30,257 nt of DNA from Lachnospiraceae bacterium UBA1712. Its GTDB lineage: Bacteria; Bacillota; Clostridia; Lachnospirales; Lachnospiraceae. Location: positions 1-30,257 of the forward strand of contig DCJA01000041.1 in the NCBI GenBank assembly GCA_002317175.1, written 5' to 3'. Every line of letters begins with the position of its first letter. The first letter of the stretch is position 1. The translations under genes were made by a program, and so were the position numbers. A model generated the notes under the pieces. The model did not search any database and was not told where the DNA came from. It saw only the letters and a list, made by a program, of their open reading frames with translations. Below are positions 14,639 through 23,342 of this stretch, piece after piece.

Positions 14639-15720
14639 GTCATTATTCCTGGTCTTCTTCTGGCTACTGCCAAAGTCATTCCATCCTTTGCCTGCTTTTT
14701 GATTAATAATTCGCCACCATCACCAGCCAGCTTCACAGCTGCTCTTTCGCATACATTGGCTACACCTGTGACTGACTGTACAAATAACGATTCTTCAAAT
14801 ACACCATCAAGCGCCTGAAGTTCTTCTGCGCTATATGTATAAAATGGTATTCTGTTTTTGGATTCATAATACAGAAGTCCAGTTTCCTTCTGTTTCAGAT
14901 CAATGCTGGCCATTCCAGCAATTCTTGCCTTATCTATTCCGTTACGATCAAGTATCTCTGAGTAAAAGTCTTCCAGTTTTTCATAAACTGTATCTTTCTT
15001 GCAGCCCACTCCCATAACATACTCCTTGAATAGCAACACAAGGGGATTCTCAGCGCCAGGTAACGAGCTCATTTCAATGTCAGACAGCGAGTCACTTGTC
15101 TCATCATTATGCTTTTTCAGAGCATATCTTTCCAAAGAAGCATCCTCTAATACAAGCACATCTGTATCACGTTTTATCTCATTCACTATCCGAATACAGT
15201 CAGGAAGTTTTGACGAATCATACTCTATATTATCTGCAACGAACAGCTTAATTGTTCCTGTCTCGAGCAGCCTTGCTGATACTCTCTTTATCCCTTCACG
15301 GTTCATTATCTGAAGTCCATTTTTTCTTGCAAATACGTCCACCGCAAAAAGTCCCTGAACATCTGTAGCAGTTGTAAGTATCAGCTGTCCTCCAATGTTC
15401 TCAGCTATCTTTGCTGCAATTTCATTGGCTCCTCCAACATGATTGGATAAAACTGGGATTACATACTGTCCCTTTTCATCAATAACAATCACCGGACTGT
15501 CCGCCAGCTTATCAGCCAGGTAGGGAGCAATTTTTCTAACTGCTATCCCCATCGCTCCAACAAATACAAGAGGCATTTTAAACTCAAAGCATTTTTTTAC
15601 CCAGACATCAGTCTCCTCTTTAGTGTCTTTTCTCTCCCACAGCCAATTATTAAGTTTGCTTTCCAGGGTATCCACCAGTTTCCATCCCTCACTGGTAAAT
15701 GCGCAGGCTCTTATTATCAT
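14626..15720 (-). CDS. cbiG: Cobalt-precorrin-5A hydrolase
   Basis: CbiG opens the lactone of cobalt-precorrin-5A, releasing the C20 carbon as acetaldehyde, a step unique to the anaerobic pathway. The 364-residue product has an N-terminal domain with FVGAMGIAVRKIAPYL and PVLSNHVGGANEIA, a mid region, and a C-terminal CbiG/CobE domain (about 245-345: VMGVGCKKDT, ASIDLKQKE, SVTGVANVCERAA). The ATG at 15720 starts the protein at the conserved region and lies 16 bases after the cbiF stop; an AGGGG is 13 bases upstream, farther than usual. A longer frame would run into cbiF. Confidence 0.93.
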   Translation of the reverse strand: MIIRACAFTSEGWKLVDTLESKLNNWLWERKDTKEETDVWVKKCFEFKMPLVFVGAMGIAVRKIAPYLADKLADSPVIVIDEKGQYVIPVLSNHVGGANEIAAKIAENIGGQLILTTATDVQGLFAVDVFARKNGLQIMNREGIKRVSARLLETGTIKLFVADNIEYDSSKLPDCIRIVNEIKRDTDVLVLEDASLERYALKKHNDETSDSLSDIEMSSLPGAENPLVLLFKEYVMGVGCKKDTVYEKLEDFYSEILDRNGIDKARIAGMASIDLKQKETGLLYYESKNRIPFYTYSAEELQALDGVFEESLFVQSVTGVANVCERAAVKLAGDGGELLIKKQAKDGMTLAVARRRPGIMTWET

Positions 15721-15736
15721 ATCTATACTGTTTCCC

Positions 15737-16507
15737 CTATTTTGCTTTTCGATATTCCGTAGAAAAATCTGCTGCATATAATCTCGACTTATCATAGTCT
15801 GACGTTCCAATTACGTCCCCCACCAGAATAAGCGCTGTCTTGGTGATATTATTCTCTTCTGCCAGCTTAGCAAGATCTCTGATCCTGCATATATATTTCT
15901 TCTCTTCTGGCCAGCTTGCCTTGTATACTATCGCTGCAGGCGTATCCTCACTGTAGCCTCCTGCAACCAGCTTCTCTGCCAGTTCATTTATCATACCCGT
16001 ACTAAGATATATCGCCATACTGGCCTTGTGAGCTGCGAAACTCTCTATACTCTCAAGTTCAGGTACCGCTGTCCTTCCTGCCATTCTGGTTATTATCAGC
16101 GACTGCGATACTGAAGGCAGTGTATACTCCAGATTAAGACTGGCTGCTGCCCCAAAGCATGCACTTACTCCCGGGCATGAATCATAGGCAATTCCCATTT
16201 CATCCAACGCATCCATCTGTTCTCTCACCGCACCATATATACTTGGTTCTCCAGTATGAAGCCTTACCAGGCTCTTATTCACCTCATAACTTGACTTCAT
16301 TACTTCTATCACTTCTTCAAGTGTCATCTCTGCACTATTATAGATCTGTGCATTTGGAGCATATTGCAGCAGTTGTGGATTAACCAGCGAACCGGCGTAT
16401 ATTACCACATCAGCCTGCTTTAGCAGTTCCATTCCTCTTACAGTAATCAGATCTGCTGCTCCAGGACCAGCTCCAACAAAATGAACTAATACTTCCTTAT
16501 TCTCCAC
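15737..16507 (-). CDS. cbiF: Cobalt-precorrin-4 C11-methyltransferase
   Basis: A 256-residue SAM methyltransferase acting at C11 of cobalt-precorrin-4. Visible features are VHFVGAGPGAADLITVRG, VVIYAGSLVN, the HTGEPSIYGAVREQMD loop, SCPGVSACFGAAASL and the CbiF/CobM-type MAIYLSTGM. The start overlaps the end of cbiD by 11 bases. Confidence 0.95.
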   Translation of the reverse strand: MENKEVLVHFVGAGPGAADLITVRGMELLKQADVVIYAGSLVNPQLLQYAPNAQIYNSAEMTLEEVIEVMKSSYEVNKSLVRLHTGEPSIYGAVREQMDALDEMGIAYDSCPGVSACFGAAASLNLEYTLPSVSQSLIITRMAGRTAVPELESIESFAAHKASMAIYLSTGMINELAEKLVAGGYSEDTPAAIVYKASWPEEKKYICRIRDLAKLAEENNITKTALILVGDVIGTSDYDKSRLYAADFSTEYRKAK

Positions 16508-17603
16508 TTGTAAGCTCCTTCATCAATTCTTTTGCACCCTTTGTCTCTCCCAGCAAACCGTATTCATTGGAATATACAATGCACTCTATCTTGTATCTGT
16601 CTGCTACTTTTTTATTAAGATAAAAATCTATCTTTTCCATGACCTTGTCCATAAATGCTCTGGCCAGACCAGCCTTCTCTATAATTCCATAAGCGGCATC
16701 TGTGGATACACATTCAGATATCATTTTCATAGTCTCCATATCCGCCCCTGCCATAAGGGCTGAATATATCATCAGTTCAATACGACAGTCAGCCTCTTTG
16801 GAATGAGTATTCATTATACCGCCAGACAGCTTAATAAGCTTTCCTATATGACCACAAAGCATTACCTTTTTAAAGCCCATCTGGGCTATCATTTCCAGTG
16901 TATCTCCAATAAAATTAGAACACTTTACAGCTTCATCCAAATCATAGCCGTATTCATTTTTCATAAAGTCCAGTCCATAGTTACCAGGAGCTATAGCTAT
17001 GTTTTCATAACCCATGGCTTTTTTCTGATTCAACTCAACTCTGATTGTATCCAAAAGAGCCTGGCTACTCATGGGTTCAACTATACCTGAAGTACCAAGA
17101 ATAGATATTCCTCCCACAATTCCCAGCCTTGGATTGAAGGTCTTGCCAGCAATATTCTCCCCATCAGCTACAGAAATGATAATCTCCAAACTACCCTTGT
17201 AATCCAGCAGCTCCATAACCTCTTTTACTTCTTTTTCAATCATCTGTCTTGGTACAGAATTGATAGCTGCATTGCCTACGGGCTGATCAAGTCCTGGCTT
17301 GGTTACTCTGCCTACGCCTTCGCCACCGTCAATAATAATCTTCTGGTCAAGCTGTTTATTAATGGCTACTCTTGCATATACAACTGCTCCGGTAGTAACA
17401 TCCGGATCATCTCCGCCATCCTTGATAACACCGCAACTGACCGCCTGCTCAGCTATACTGATTTCTACAATCTCTGCATGAAAATCAATTCCCTTTGGAG
17501 TAGTGATTACTATATTCTCTTTTCGATTCCCGCTAAGCAGCATATAAGCTGCCGCCTTGGCTGCTGCCGCTGCACAGCTGCCAGTTGTAAAGCCATATCT
17601 CAT
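16497..17603 (-). CDS. cbiD: Cobalt-precorrin-5B C1-methyltransferase
   Basis: CbiD, specific to the cobalt-early pathway, methylates C1 of the corrin ring. The 368-residue product begins with the hallmark MRYGFTTGSCAAAAAKAA, followed by DGGDDPDVTTGA, GEGVGRVTKPGL and GTSGIVEPMSSQA. It overlaps cbiC by ATGA, so translation is probably coupled. Together with CbiG it shows that the route is the anaerobic one. Confidence 0.97.
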   Translation of the reverse strand: MRYGFTTGSCAAAAAKAAAYMLLSGNRKENIVITTPKGIDFHAEIVEISIAEQAVSCGVIKDGGDDPDVTTGAVVYARVAINKQLDQKIIIDGGEGVGRVTKPGLDQPVGNAAINSVPRQMIEKEVKEVMELLDYKGSLEIIISVADGENIAGKTFNPRLGIVGGISILGTSGIVEPMSSQALLDTIRVELNQKKAMGYENIAIAPGNYGLDFMKNEYGYDLDEAVKCSNFIGDTLEMIAQMGFKKVMLCGHIGKLIKLSGGIMNTHSKEADCRIELMIYSALMAGADMETMKMISECVSTDAAYGIIEKAGLARAFMDKVMEKIDFYLNKKVADRYKIECIVYSNEYGLLGETKGAKELMKELTSGE

Positions 17604-18241
17604 AGCTTACCCTTTCGCATTTCATAAAGCACTGCATTTACTATCGCTGCAGCCACATTACTTCCGCCTTTTCTACCACGGTTAATGATGTATGGAATAT
17701 CCGTATCCATTATAAGTTCCTTGGCATACTCCACATTTACAAAACCAACAGGTACTCCTATTACAAACTTAGGAACAAATATATGCGCATCATACATGCT
17801 TCTCAGATTGATCAATGCAGTTGGCGCATTTCCTATGGCAAAGATAACCTCCTGATTAAGTTTTGCCGCTCTTTCCATACTAACCACTGCCCTGGTAACG
17901 CCGCGTTCTTTCGCTTCCCTGGCTACATCTTCATCTGCCATAAAGCAATGCACTTCGCCTCCATAGATGGCAAGCTCCTTCTTATTGATTCCAGACAGTC
18001 CCATATTGGTATCTGTTACAATGTGTGCACCTGCTCTAATCAGTCCTGCCATCGTGCCAATAGCATTCTTAGAGAAACACAGACTGCTGGCATATTCAAA
18101 ATCTGCAGTAGTATGAATTGCTCTTTTTATGAGAAATGCTTTATCCTCATCAATATCTATATTCTTTGCCTTCAGTTCTTCAGTGATTATCTCAAAGCTT
18201 CGCTTCTCAATATCCTGTGGAAGTACATGCTCCAGTTCCAT
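17600..18241 (-). CDS. cbiC: Cobalt-precorrin-8 methylmutase
   Basis: This 213-residue enzyme moves the methyl group from C11 to C12, giving cobyrinic acid. The conserved catalytic-histidine region is RAIHTTADFEYASSL; further family motifs are TDTNMGLSGINK and GVPVGFVNVEYAKE. The ATG lies one base after the cobD stop. Confidence 0.95.
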   Translation of the reverse strand: MELEHVLPQDIEKRSFEIITEELKAKNIDIDEDKAFLIKRAIHTTADFEYASSLCFSKNAIGTMAGLIRAGAHIVTDTNMGLSGINKKELAIYGGEVHCFMADEDVAREAKERGVTRAVVSMERAAKLNQEVIFAIGNAPTALINLRSMYDAHIFVPKFVIGVPVGFVNVEYAKELIMDTDIPYIINRGRKGGSNVAAAIVNAVLYEMRKGKL

Positions 18242-18242
18242 C

Positions 18243-19292
18243 CTAGTTGTTCCTTATCTTCAACGCATTTATCAGCGCTTCATTGTCACTATGTTTCCTA
18301 ACTGCAATCCTGTAAAATCCTTTTGTAAGACCTGCAAAATCATCACAGTTTCTTATCAGAATCTGCTTTGCATACAAATAATCAAACAGTCCCAAATCAT
18401 CACTCTGAAATAGAATAAAGTTTGTATCTGATTTGAAGGTTTTGTAGCCAAGCTTATTCATTTCATCTGTTAGATATGCTCTCTCCTGTCTGATGAGTTC
18501 CTTGCTTCTCATTTCCCAGTCAGTGTTAATCAGTGCATTACTACATATAACCCCTGCGGTCTGTGCTATAACGGACATATTCCATTCTGGGAGGAAGCAT
18601 CTGATTCTGCTGATATTATCTTTATTGGAAATGACATATCCCACTCTCACCCCAGGGATTGCAAACAGTTTAGTATAGGCATTGACGATAAACAGATTCT
18701 CATATTCCCCGATATAAGCAGACATACTGTAGCCAGCCTCAGACATCCTGCTGAAGCATTCATCAATGACCACAGTTGTCTTAGTCTCCCTGCATATATC
18801 CATTATCTTTTCCATCAGTTCCCTTGGGATACAACATCCTACAGGATTGTTGGGATTGGCAATAAAAATTATATCCAGCCCCTTTTGTGTCTGTTCCTTT
18901 AATTCTTCCAGAAATGTTTCATCGAGAACAAAGCCCTGATTACCATCAAGTCTGTAGGATATAACCTCACATTTTGTTATAGAGTCCAGTGCATGTCTAT
19001 AGCCTACAAATCCTGGATCAATCAGCATAGCTTTCTTCGGCTTCACCATGGATACAATGGCCATAAACAATTCCGAAGCACCATTGCCTCCCCAAAGTTC
19101 TTCGGCTTCAACTCCTTCAGACAATGCTACAAACTGTCTGAATTCTCTCTGCTCATAATCTGGATATTGTGCCAGTCTGTCAGCGCTTCTTTGTATAATC
19201 GTCTCTGTTATTTCTCTGCAATCCATGGGATTAAGATTAACCGAGAAATCATATTCAATTGGGGTTGTATATACATCTCCGCCGTGTGCCAT
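18243..19292 (-). CDS. cobD: L-threonine-O-3-phosphate decarboxylase
   Basis: A fold-type I PLP enzyme that makes (R)-1-amino-2-propanol O-2-phosphate, the linker used by CbiB. The 349-residue product has the CobD-like start HGGDVYTTPIEYDFSVNLNP, WGGNGASEL, NPNNPVG (146-152), Asp177 for the PLP ring nitrogen and Lys208 in AYTKLFAIPGVRVGY as Schiff-base lysine. A histidinol-phosphate aminotransferase is the close alternative family, but the N-terminus and position between cbiB and cbiC favour CobD. Confidence 0.92.
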   Translation of the reverse strand: MAHGGDVYTTPIEYDFSVNLNPMDCREITETIIQRSADRLAQYPDYEQREFRQFVALSEGVEAEELWGGNGASELFMAIVSMVKPKKAMLIDPGFVGYRHALDSITKCEVISYRLDGNQGFVLDETFLEELKEQTQKGLDIIFIANPNNPVGCCIPRELMEKIMDICRETKTTVVIDECFSRMSEAGYSMSAYIGEYENLFIVNAYTKLFAIPGVRVGYVISNKDNISRIRCFLPEWNMSVIAQTAGVICSNALINTDWEMRSKELIRQERAYLTDEMNKLGYKTFKSDTNFILFQSDDLGLFDYLYAKQILIRNCDDFAGLTKGFYRIAVRKHSDNEALINALKIRNN

Positions 19293-19337
19293 AATATATC
19301 TTCAACCTATGCTTTAATCTTCGACATTTTAACAACA

Positions 19338-20324
19338 TTATTTCGCTAACAATACTATAATTGTTGCCAGAGCGAAGCAGACTATCAGAATCAGAATCTG
19401 GGTTGCAAACATCAGCACTCCCGCCCGTCTGATATCATCGCGCTCTATTGTTCTTAATGGGTCACCTATAAATGGTTTCTTAACAATCTTTCCAAAGTAA
19501 CTTGCATCTCCTGCAAGTCTGATTCCCAAAGCACCTGCACATGCACTTTCTGTCTGGGCCGAATTGGGACTTTTGTGGTTATATCGGTCTCTCTTATATA
19601 TCCTTGCCGAATTTGCTCCCGAATAATTGCTTCCCGCTACAAAGGCTGCCAGAATCATAGCTAATGCACTTATTCTTGCAGGAATGTAGTTTACTATATC
19701 ATCCAGCCTTGCAGCATAGTAACCAAAGTCTTCGTATTTGTCATTGTGATAGCCCACCATGGAATCCATGGTATTAACTGCCTTATATGCAAAGCCAAGT
19801 ACAGGTCCGCCTATAAATGTATACAGCATGGGAGCTATGACACCATCCGAGGTATTCTCAGCTACTGTTTCCACTGCGGCTTTGATGACTCCTTCTTCAT
19901 CCAGGACATCTGTATCCCTTCCCACTATCATGGATACAGCATGTCTTGCAGCCTCAATACCTTCTCTGTTAAGAGCTTTACTCACCTTCATACTTTCCAG
20001 ATACAGGCTTTTTGCTGCCAATAGATAACAGGTCATTACGGCTTCGGTTACAAGCCCTAGATATGGGTGAATCAGATAACTTCCCACAAGAACAACCGCA
20101 CTGACCGTTATAGTCAAAGCAAGTACAATCAGCACTAATATGAGGCCGTTTCGCTTTTCAGTCCTCATATTACGCTCTCCATCAAGATATGGCTCCAACA
20201 GTTTCTTTGTCAGACCATAAATAAGATTACCTATCCATCTGACTGGGTGTGGAAAGTTCATTGGATCTCCAATTATCCAGTCAAGAATCACCCCTGCCAT
20301 AAAGGCGATCATATGATAATACAT
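19338..20324 (-). CDS. cbiB: Adenosylcobinamide-phosphate synthase
   Basis: This membrane enzyme attaches aminopropanol phosphate to the f side chain of adenosylcobyric acid. The 328-residue product has LDWIIGDPMNFPHPVRWIG at the start, central AVETVAENTSDGVIAPM and FAYKAVNTMDSMVGYH motifs, and several membrane helices. It overlaps the phosphatase gene upstream by 44 bases; GAGG lies 9 bases before the ATG at 20324, and a second ATG 4 codons on is possible. Confidence 0.95.
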   Translation of the reverse strand: MYYHMIAFMAGVILDWIIGDPMNFPHPVRWIGNLIYGLTKKLLEPYLDGERNMRTEKRNGLILVLIVLALTITVSAVVLVGSYLIHPYLGLVTEAVMTCYLLAAKSLYLESMKVSKALNREGIEAARHAVSMIVGRDTDVLDEEGVIKAAVETVAENTSDGVIAPMLYTFIGGPVLGFAYKAVNTMDSMVGYHNDKYEDFGYYAARLDDIVNYIPARISALAMILAAFVAGSNYSGANSARIYKRDRYNHKSPNSAQTESACAGALGIRLAGDASYFGKIVKKPFIGDPLRTIERDDIRRAGVLMFATQILILIVCFALATIIVLLAK

Positions 20325-20949
20325 CTATTCTATCCTCATTAATCGATAATCTGACCAGATATGCATCACCACATCCAATCTGAAAATCATAATAATCATT
20401 TCCTGTAAGCTCACTCATGATAGCCATAATACTTCCGCCGTGAATCACAAAGGGAAGCGTTCCTGTTATCCTGTCGCCAGTATCCACTAACAACTGTCTG
20501 AATGTGCTAATATTTCTTGCAACAAATTCCTCTCTGGATTCTCCCTTTGGAAATGCGATAGTACCATCTGAATCAATCCAGGCCTGATAGTCCGCATTAT
20601 CCGTAAGCTCCATATAATTCTTATACTCAAAATTACCAAAATCTATTTCCTTGAAGCCATCCAGTGCTATCTGCCTGCAATCCGGAAAAAGAATCTGGGC
20701 AGTTTGCCTGCATCTAATCATAGGACTGATATAAACTTCTGATTGTATTCTCCCCCCATTGCTATCAGCCAGTCCCTGAAAGAAAGCTGTATCTTTTAAA
20801 GGACTAGCCTTCAGCTCCTCAATGCCAGCCTGGCACAGCTCCTCATCTGTTCTGCAGCCAACATAACGTTTTTCTATATTGCCTTTGGTCTTTCCATGTC
20901 TGATTAGTATGCAGCTTATCTCCCTGCCAGAGCTAATCACTTCATCCAT
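20281..20949 (-). CDS. cobC: Histidine phosphatase, probable alpha-ribazole phosphatase
   Basis: A 222-residue histidine-phosphatase-superfamily protein with phospho-acceptor His18 in ILIRHGKTKGN, a middle YISPMIRCRQTAQIL and a late VIHGGSIMAIM. Its place between cobS and cbiB points to CobC, which removes phosphate from alpha-ribazole 5'-phosphate or adenosylcobalamin 5'-phosphate. The start at 20949 has GGAG 6 bases upstream; an ATG at 20961 overlapping the cobS stop is possible. The superfamily is sure; the substrate is inferred from context. Confidence 0.88.
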   Translation of the reverse strand: MDEVISSGREISCILIRHGKTKGNIEKRYVGCRTDEELCQAGIEELKASPLKDTAFFQGLADSNGGRIQSEVYISPMIRCRQTAQILFPDCRQIALDGFKEIDFGNFEYKNYMELTDNADYQAWIDSDGTIAFPKGESREEFVARNISTFRQLLVDTGDRITGTLPFVIHGGSIMAIMSELTGNDYYDFQIGCGDAYLVRLSINEDRIDVLSYDRLYGRGDS

Positions 20950-20960
20950 TATTTTCTCCA

Positions 20961-21731
20961 TTAAATAATAAATTCCAAAACTGCTATAACTACCAGCAGG
21001 CACTCCTCAAGGCTTACTATGTCAAAGCCTGCTGTGTCACCGGTTATACCTCCAAACTGCTTATAACACATATTTCTGTAATAAAAGAAATGTAAAAGAG
21101 CTGCTAGTGCCAGAGCCATTGCATAAACTGGCTCCATATAAGCTGTAAATGCAAATACAGCAATCAGCTGCAACAGACACAGTACAAAATCAGTATTACC
21201 AGCCTTTTGTGTTTCCATCTGAAGCATTCCATTCCTTTTGGCATGCTTTAACTTAAGGCTGGATAAAGAAGAAACTGCTCTGGATATAAAGAAAATAAGA
21301 CAAAAAGCAGCTGTGGACTTTCCAGACTCCCTCTCACAAATAACTGCCAGAGCTGCTGTCCAGACCAGTGCATATATCAATACTCTGATAACAGCAAAGG
21401 CGCCTATATGCGGATCCTTAAGTATCTCCAGCTTTTCTTCCTTGGATTTGTAGGATTTTAGTGCATCCTGCACATCCATATAGCCATCCATATGAAAGCC
21501 TCCAGTCACCACAAGTGGCACCAGTGAATACAGACATATCCTGCATATAAGTGGCAGTTCTACAAATGAATACAAGTAGTTAAGTCCCATACATATCAGC
21601 CCTATCACTGCTCCTATCCATGGAAGAAACACTATATTATGTTTCATATCTTCTTCTTTCCACTCAAACCTCGGCATAGGTATCTGCGAGTATAAAGAAA
21701 ATGCAACTATTATATTCTTAATGATATTCAT
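20961..21731 (-). CDS. cobS: Adenosylcobinamide-GDP ribazoletransferase
   Basis: Cobalamin synthase, a membrane enzyme joining AdoCbi-GDP and alpha-ribazole (phosphate) in the last assembly step. The 256-residue product has FSLYSQIPMPRFEW at the start, the conserved GGFHMDGYMDVQDAL metal-binding motif, DPHIGAFAVI and a C-terminal GGITGDTAGF, with about seven hydrophobic segments. The start lies 14 bases inside the end of cobU. Confidence 0.94.
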   Translation of the reverse strand: MNIIKNIIVAFSLYSQIPMPRFEWKEEDMKHNIVFLPWIGAVIGLICMGLNYLYSFVELPLICRICLYSLVPLVVTGGFHMDGYMDVQDALKSYKSKEEKLEILKDPHIGAFAVIRVLIYALVWTAALAVICERESGKSTAAFCLIFFISRAVSSLSSLKLKHAKRNGMLQMETQKAGNTDFVLCLLQLIAVFAFTAYMEPVYAMALALAALLHFFYYRNMCYKQFGGITGDTAGFDIVSLEECLLVVIAVLEFII

Positions 21732-22260
21732 ATCTTATCCATTCTCCGTTTAGTCGACTAAACTCCAGATCAGCCAAAGCCTTCAGCCTGTCATTTACCA
21801 TAGCAACAAGCTTCACATACCTGACTGTCTCTTCATCATAGCCCTCATCCTCTGTTGGAAACACATTGCTGACTATTATGAGATTTGCAGCTTTTTCCCC
21901 CAGCAAGCGAACCGACTCTACTATGCGTTCCGTAAGAAATGCATCACTCAGCCCGACATTCTGCTCACTATACAACTCATTCCCTATCAGATTAGACATA
22001 CATTCCAGAAGCACCGTTGACTCTGCCCAGTCTTCTATCTCCTCCAGACGTTCATCTAACTTATCAGGCCATTCCAGAGTTATAAAGCCCTTGCCTTTAC
22101 GCATGGCTCGATGTTTCTCTATTCGTTTTTGTCCTTCTTCACCAAACGGAAGCATGGTCGCAATGTAGTAGTGCCTTCCACCCGCAGCCTGCTCAAGTGC
22201 CAGATCTTCAGCCAGCTTAGATTTTCCACTGTCAGGTGTAGCAATTATCAGACTAATCAT
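21718..22260 (-). CDS. cobU: Adenosylcobinamide kinase/guanylyltransferase
   Basis: A 180-residue nucleotide-binding protein. The P-loop is ATPDSGKSKLAE (residues 7-18), with Ala in place of the usual first Gly of the CobU GGxRSGKS; a KHRAMR motif matches the guanylylated-His region, and LLECMSNLIGNE the Walker-B area. CobU phosphorylates adenosylcobinamide and adds GMP, giving AdoCbi-GDP. Position between cobT and cobS supports the call, but the sequence is divergent at the P-loop and in the late VSNVFPTEDEGY segment. The ATG overlaps the cobT stop by one base. Confidence 0.85.
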   Translation of the reverse strand: MISLIIATPDSGKSKLAEDLALEQAAGGRHYYIATMLPFGEEGQKRIEKHRAMRKGKGFITLEWPDKLDERLEEIEDWAESTVLLECMSNLIGNELYSEQNVGLSDAFLTERIVESVRLLGEKAANLIIVSNVFPTEDEGYDEETVRYVKLVAMVNDRLKALADLEFSRLNGEWIRYEYH

Positions 22261-23342
22261 CAGACAAACCTTTCGTATTCTTCTATTCCTGCACCTTCAA
22301 AACTCAGGCCATTCTTGTATAAGAATAATGCATTATCTATAAGTGACAGCAGCATGAGTGCTCCTGTTCCTTCTCCAAGCGCCATATTGCCTGCTATATA
22401 TGTCTTTAAGCCTAATTCCTCAAGCGCAAGTGAGATTCCCTTCTCTCTTCCACTGTGAGATGCAATCATATATGCTCTGCTTCCAGGCACTATTCTGTCT
22501 GCCAAAAGCGCCGCTGTAGCACTTATCACTCCATCTATCAGCACCGGCAGCTTAGCCATGGCTCCTCCGATAAATGCGCCACACATGGCTGCAATGTCCA
22601 GTCCTCCCAGACATCTTAGTATCTCAAAGCTTCTCGCTTTTTCATCCTTAATACTGCTAAAATATACGCTATATTTATCAATTCCAGACCTGATGACTTC
22701 ACGTTTTCTAATTAATCCCTCATTGTCAAGACCGGCACCTCTTCCAGTAATAAGTTCACTGTCAATATCAAGCAATGTTGCCAGTACAGCTGTAGACGTA
22801 GTTGTATTACCGATTCCCATCTCACCTGTAACTATCAGCTTCGCTCCCGCTCTGGCCTGATTCTGCACCAGTTCAATCCCTGTTTGTATCGCCTTAACTA
22901 ATTCCTCCTCAGTCATTGCAGGCCTGATAAGAAAATCCTCTGTTCCCTTAGCAACCTTATTATTAATTACACCAGCTATTTCATTATCAGCATTGATTCC
23001 AACATCAACGGTAATAAGCTTTGCATTTACAGCCTTTGCAATTGTAGCGGCTGCGCTTTCACCAGCTCCCAGCATGCGTGCAACCTTTGCAGTGACCTCC
23101 TGACCGCTCTGACTTATGCCATTGGCCACGACACCATTATCTGCGCAGAACACCAGAAGAGTTCTGTTGTCTATGTCAGGAATGATTTTCTCCTGAATGG
23201 AAGCGAGCTTACATATCAGTTCCTCAAAATCCCCCATGCCATCAAGCGGTTTGGACAGGCTGTCCCATTTATGCTTTGATGCTACATATATCTCTTCGGA
23301 TGTATTGCTGATATCTATATTAAACAGTTCCTGCTTTGTCAT
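22260..23342 (-). CDS. cobT: Nicotinate-nucleotide:DMB phosphoribosyltransferase
   Basis: CobT activates the lower-ligand base (5,6-dimethylbenzimidazole or another) to alpha-ribotide. The 360-residue product shows KPLDGMGDFEEL, FCADNGVVANGISQSGQEVT, GEMGIGNTTTS, TGRGAGLDNEGL and the catalytic-Glu segment NMALGEGTGA near the end. GGAG lies 6 bases before the ATG, which is 23 bases inside the end of cobQ. The window has no bluB; any source of the lower base is not seen. Confidence 0.95.
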   Translation of the reverse strand: MTKQELFNIDISNTSEEIYVASKHKWDSLSKPLDGMGDFEELICKLASIQEKIIPDIDNRTLLVFCADNGVVANGISQSGQEVTAKVARMLGAGESAAATIAKAVNAKLITVDVGINADNEIAGVINNKVAKGTEDFLIRPAMTEEELVKAIQTGIELVQNQARAGAKLIVTGEMGIGNTTTSTAVLATLLDIDSELITGRGAGLDNEGLIRKREVIRSGIDKYSVYFSSIKDEKARSFEILRCLGGLDIAAMCGAFIGGAMAKLPVLIDGVISATAALLADRIVPGSRAYMIASHSGREKGISLALEELGLKTYIAGNMALGEGTGALMLLSLIDNALFLYKNGLSFEGAGIEEYERFV

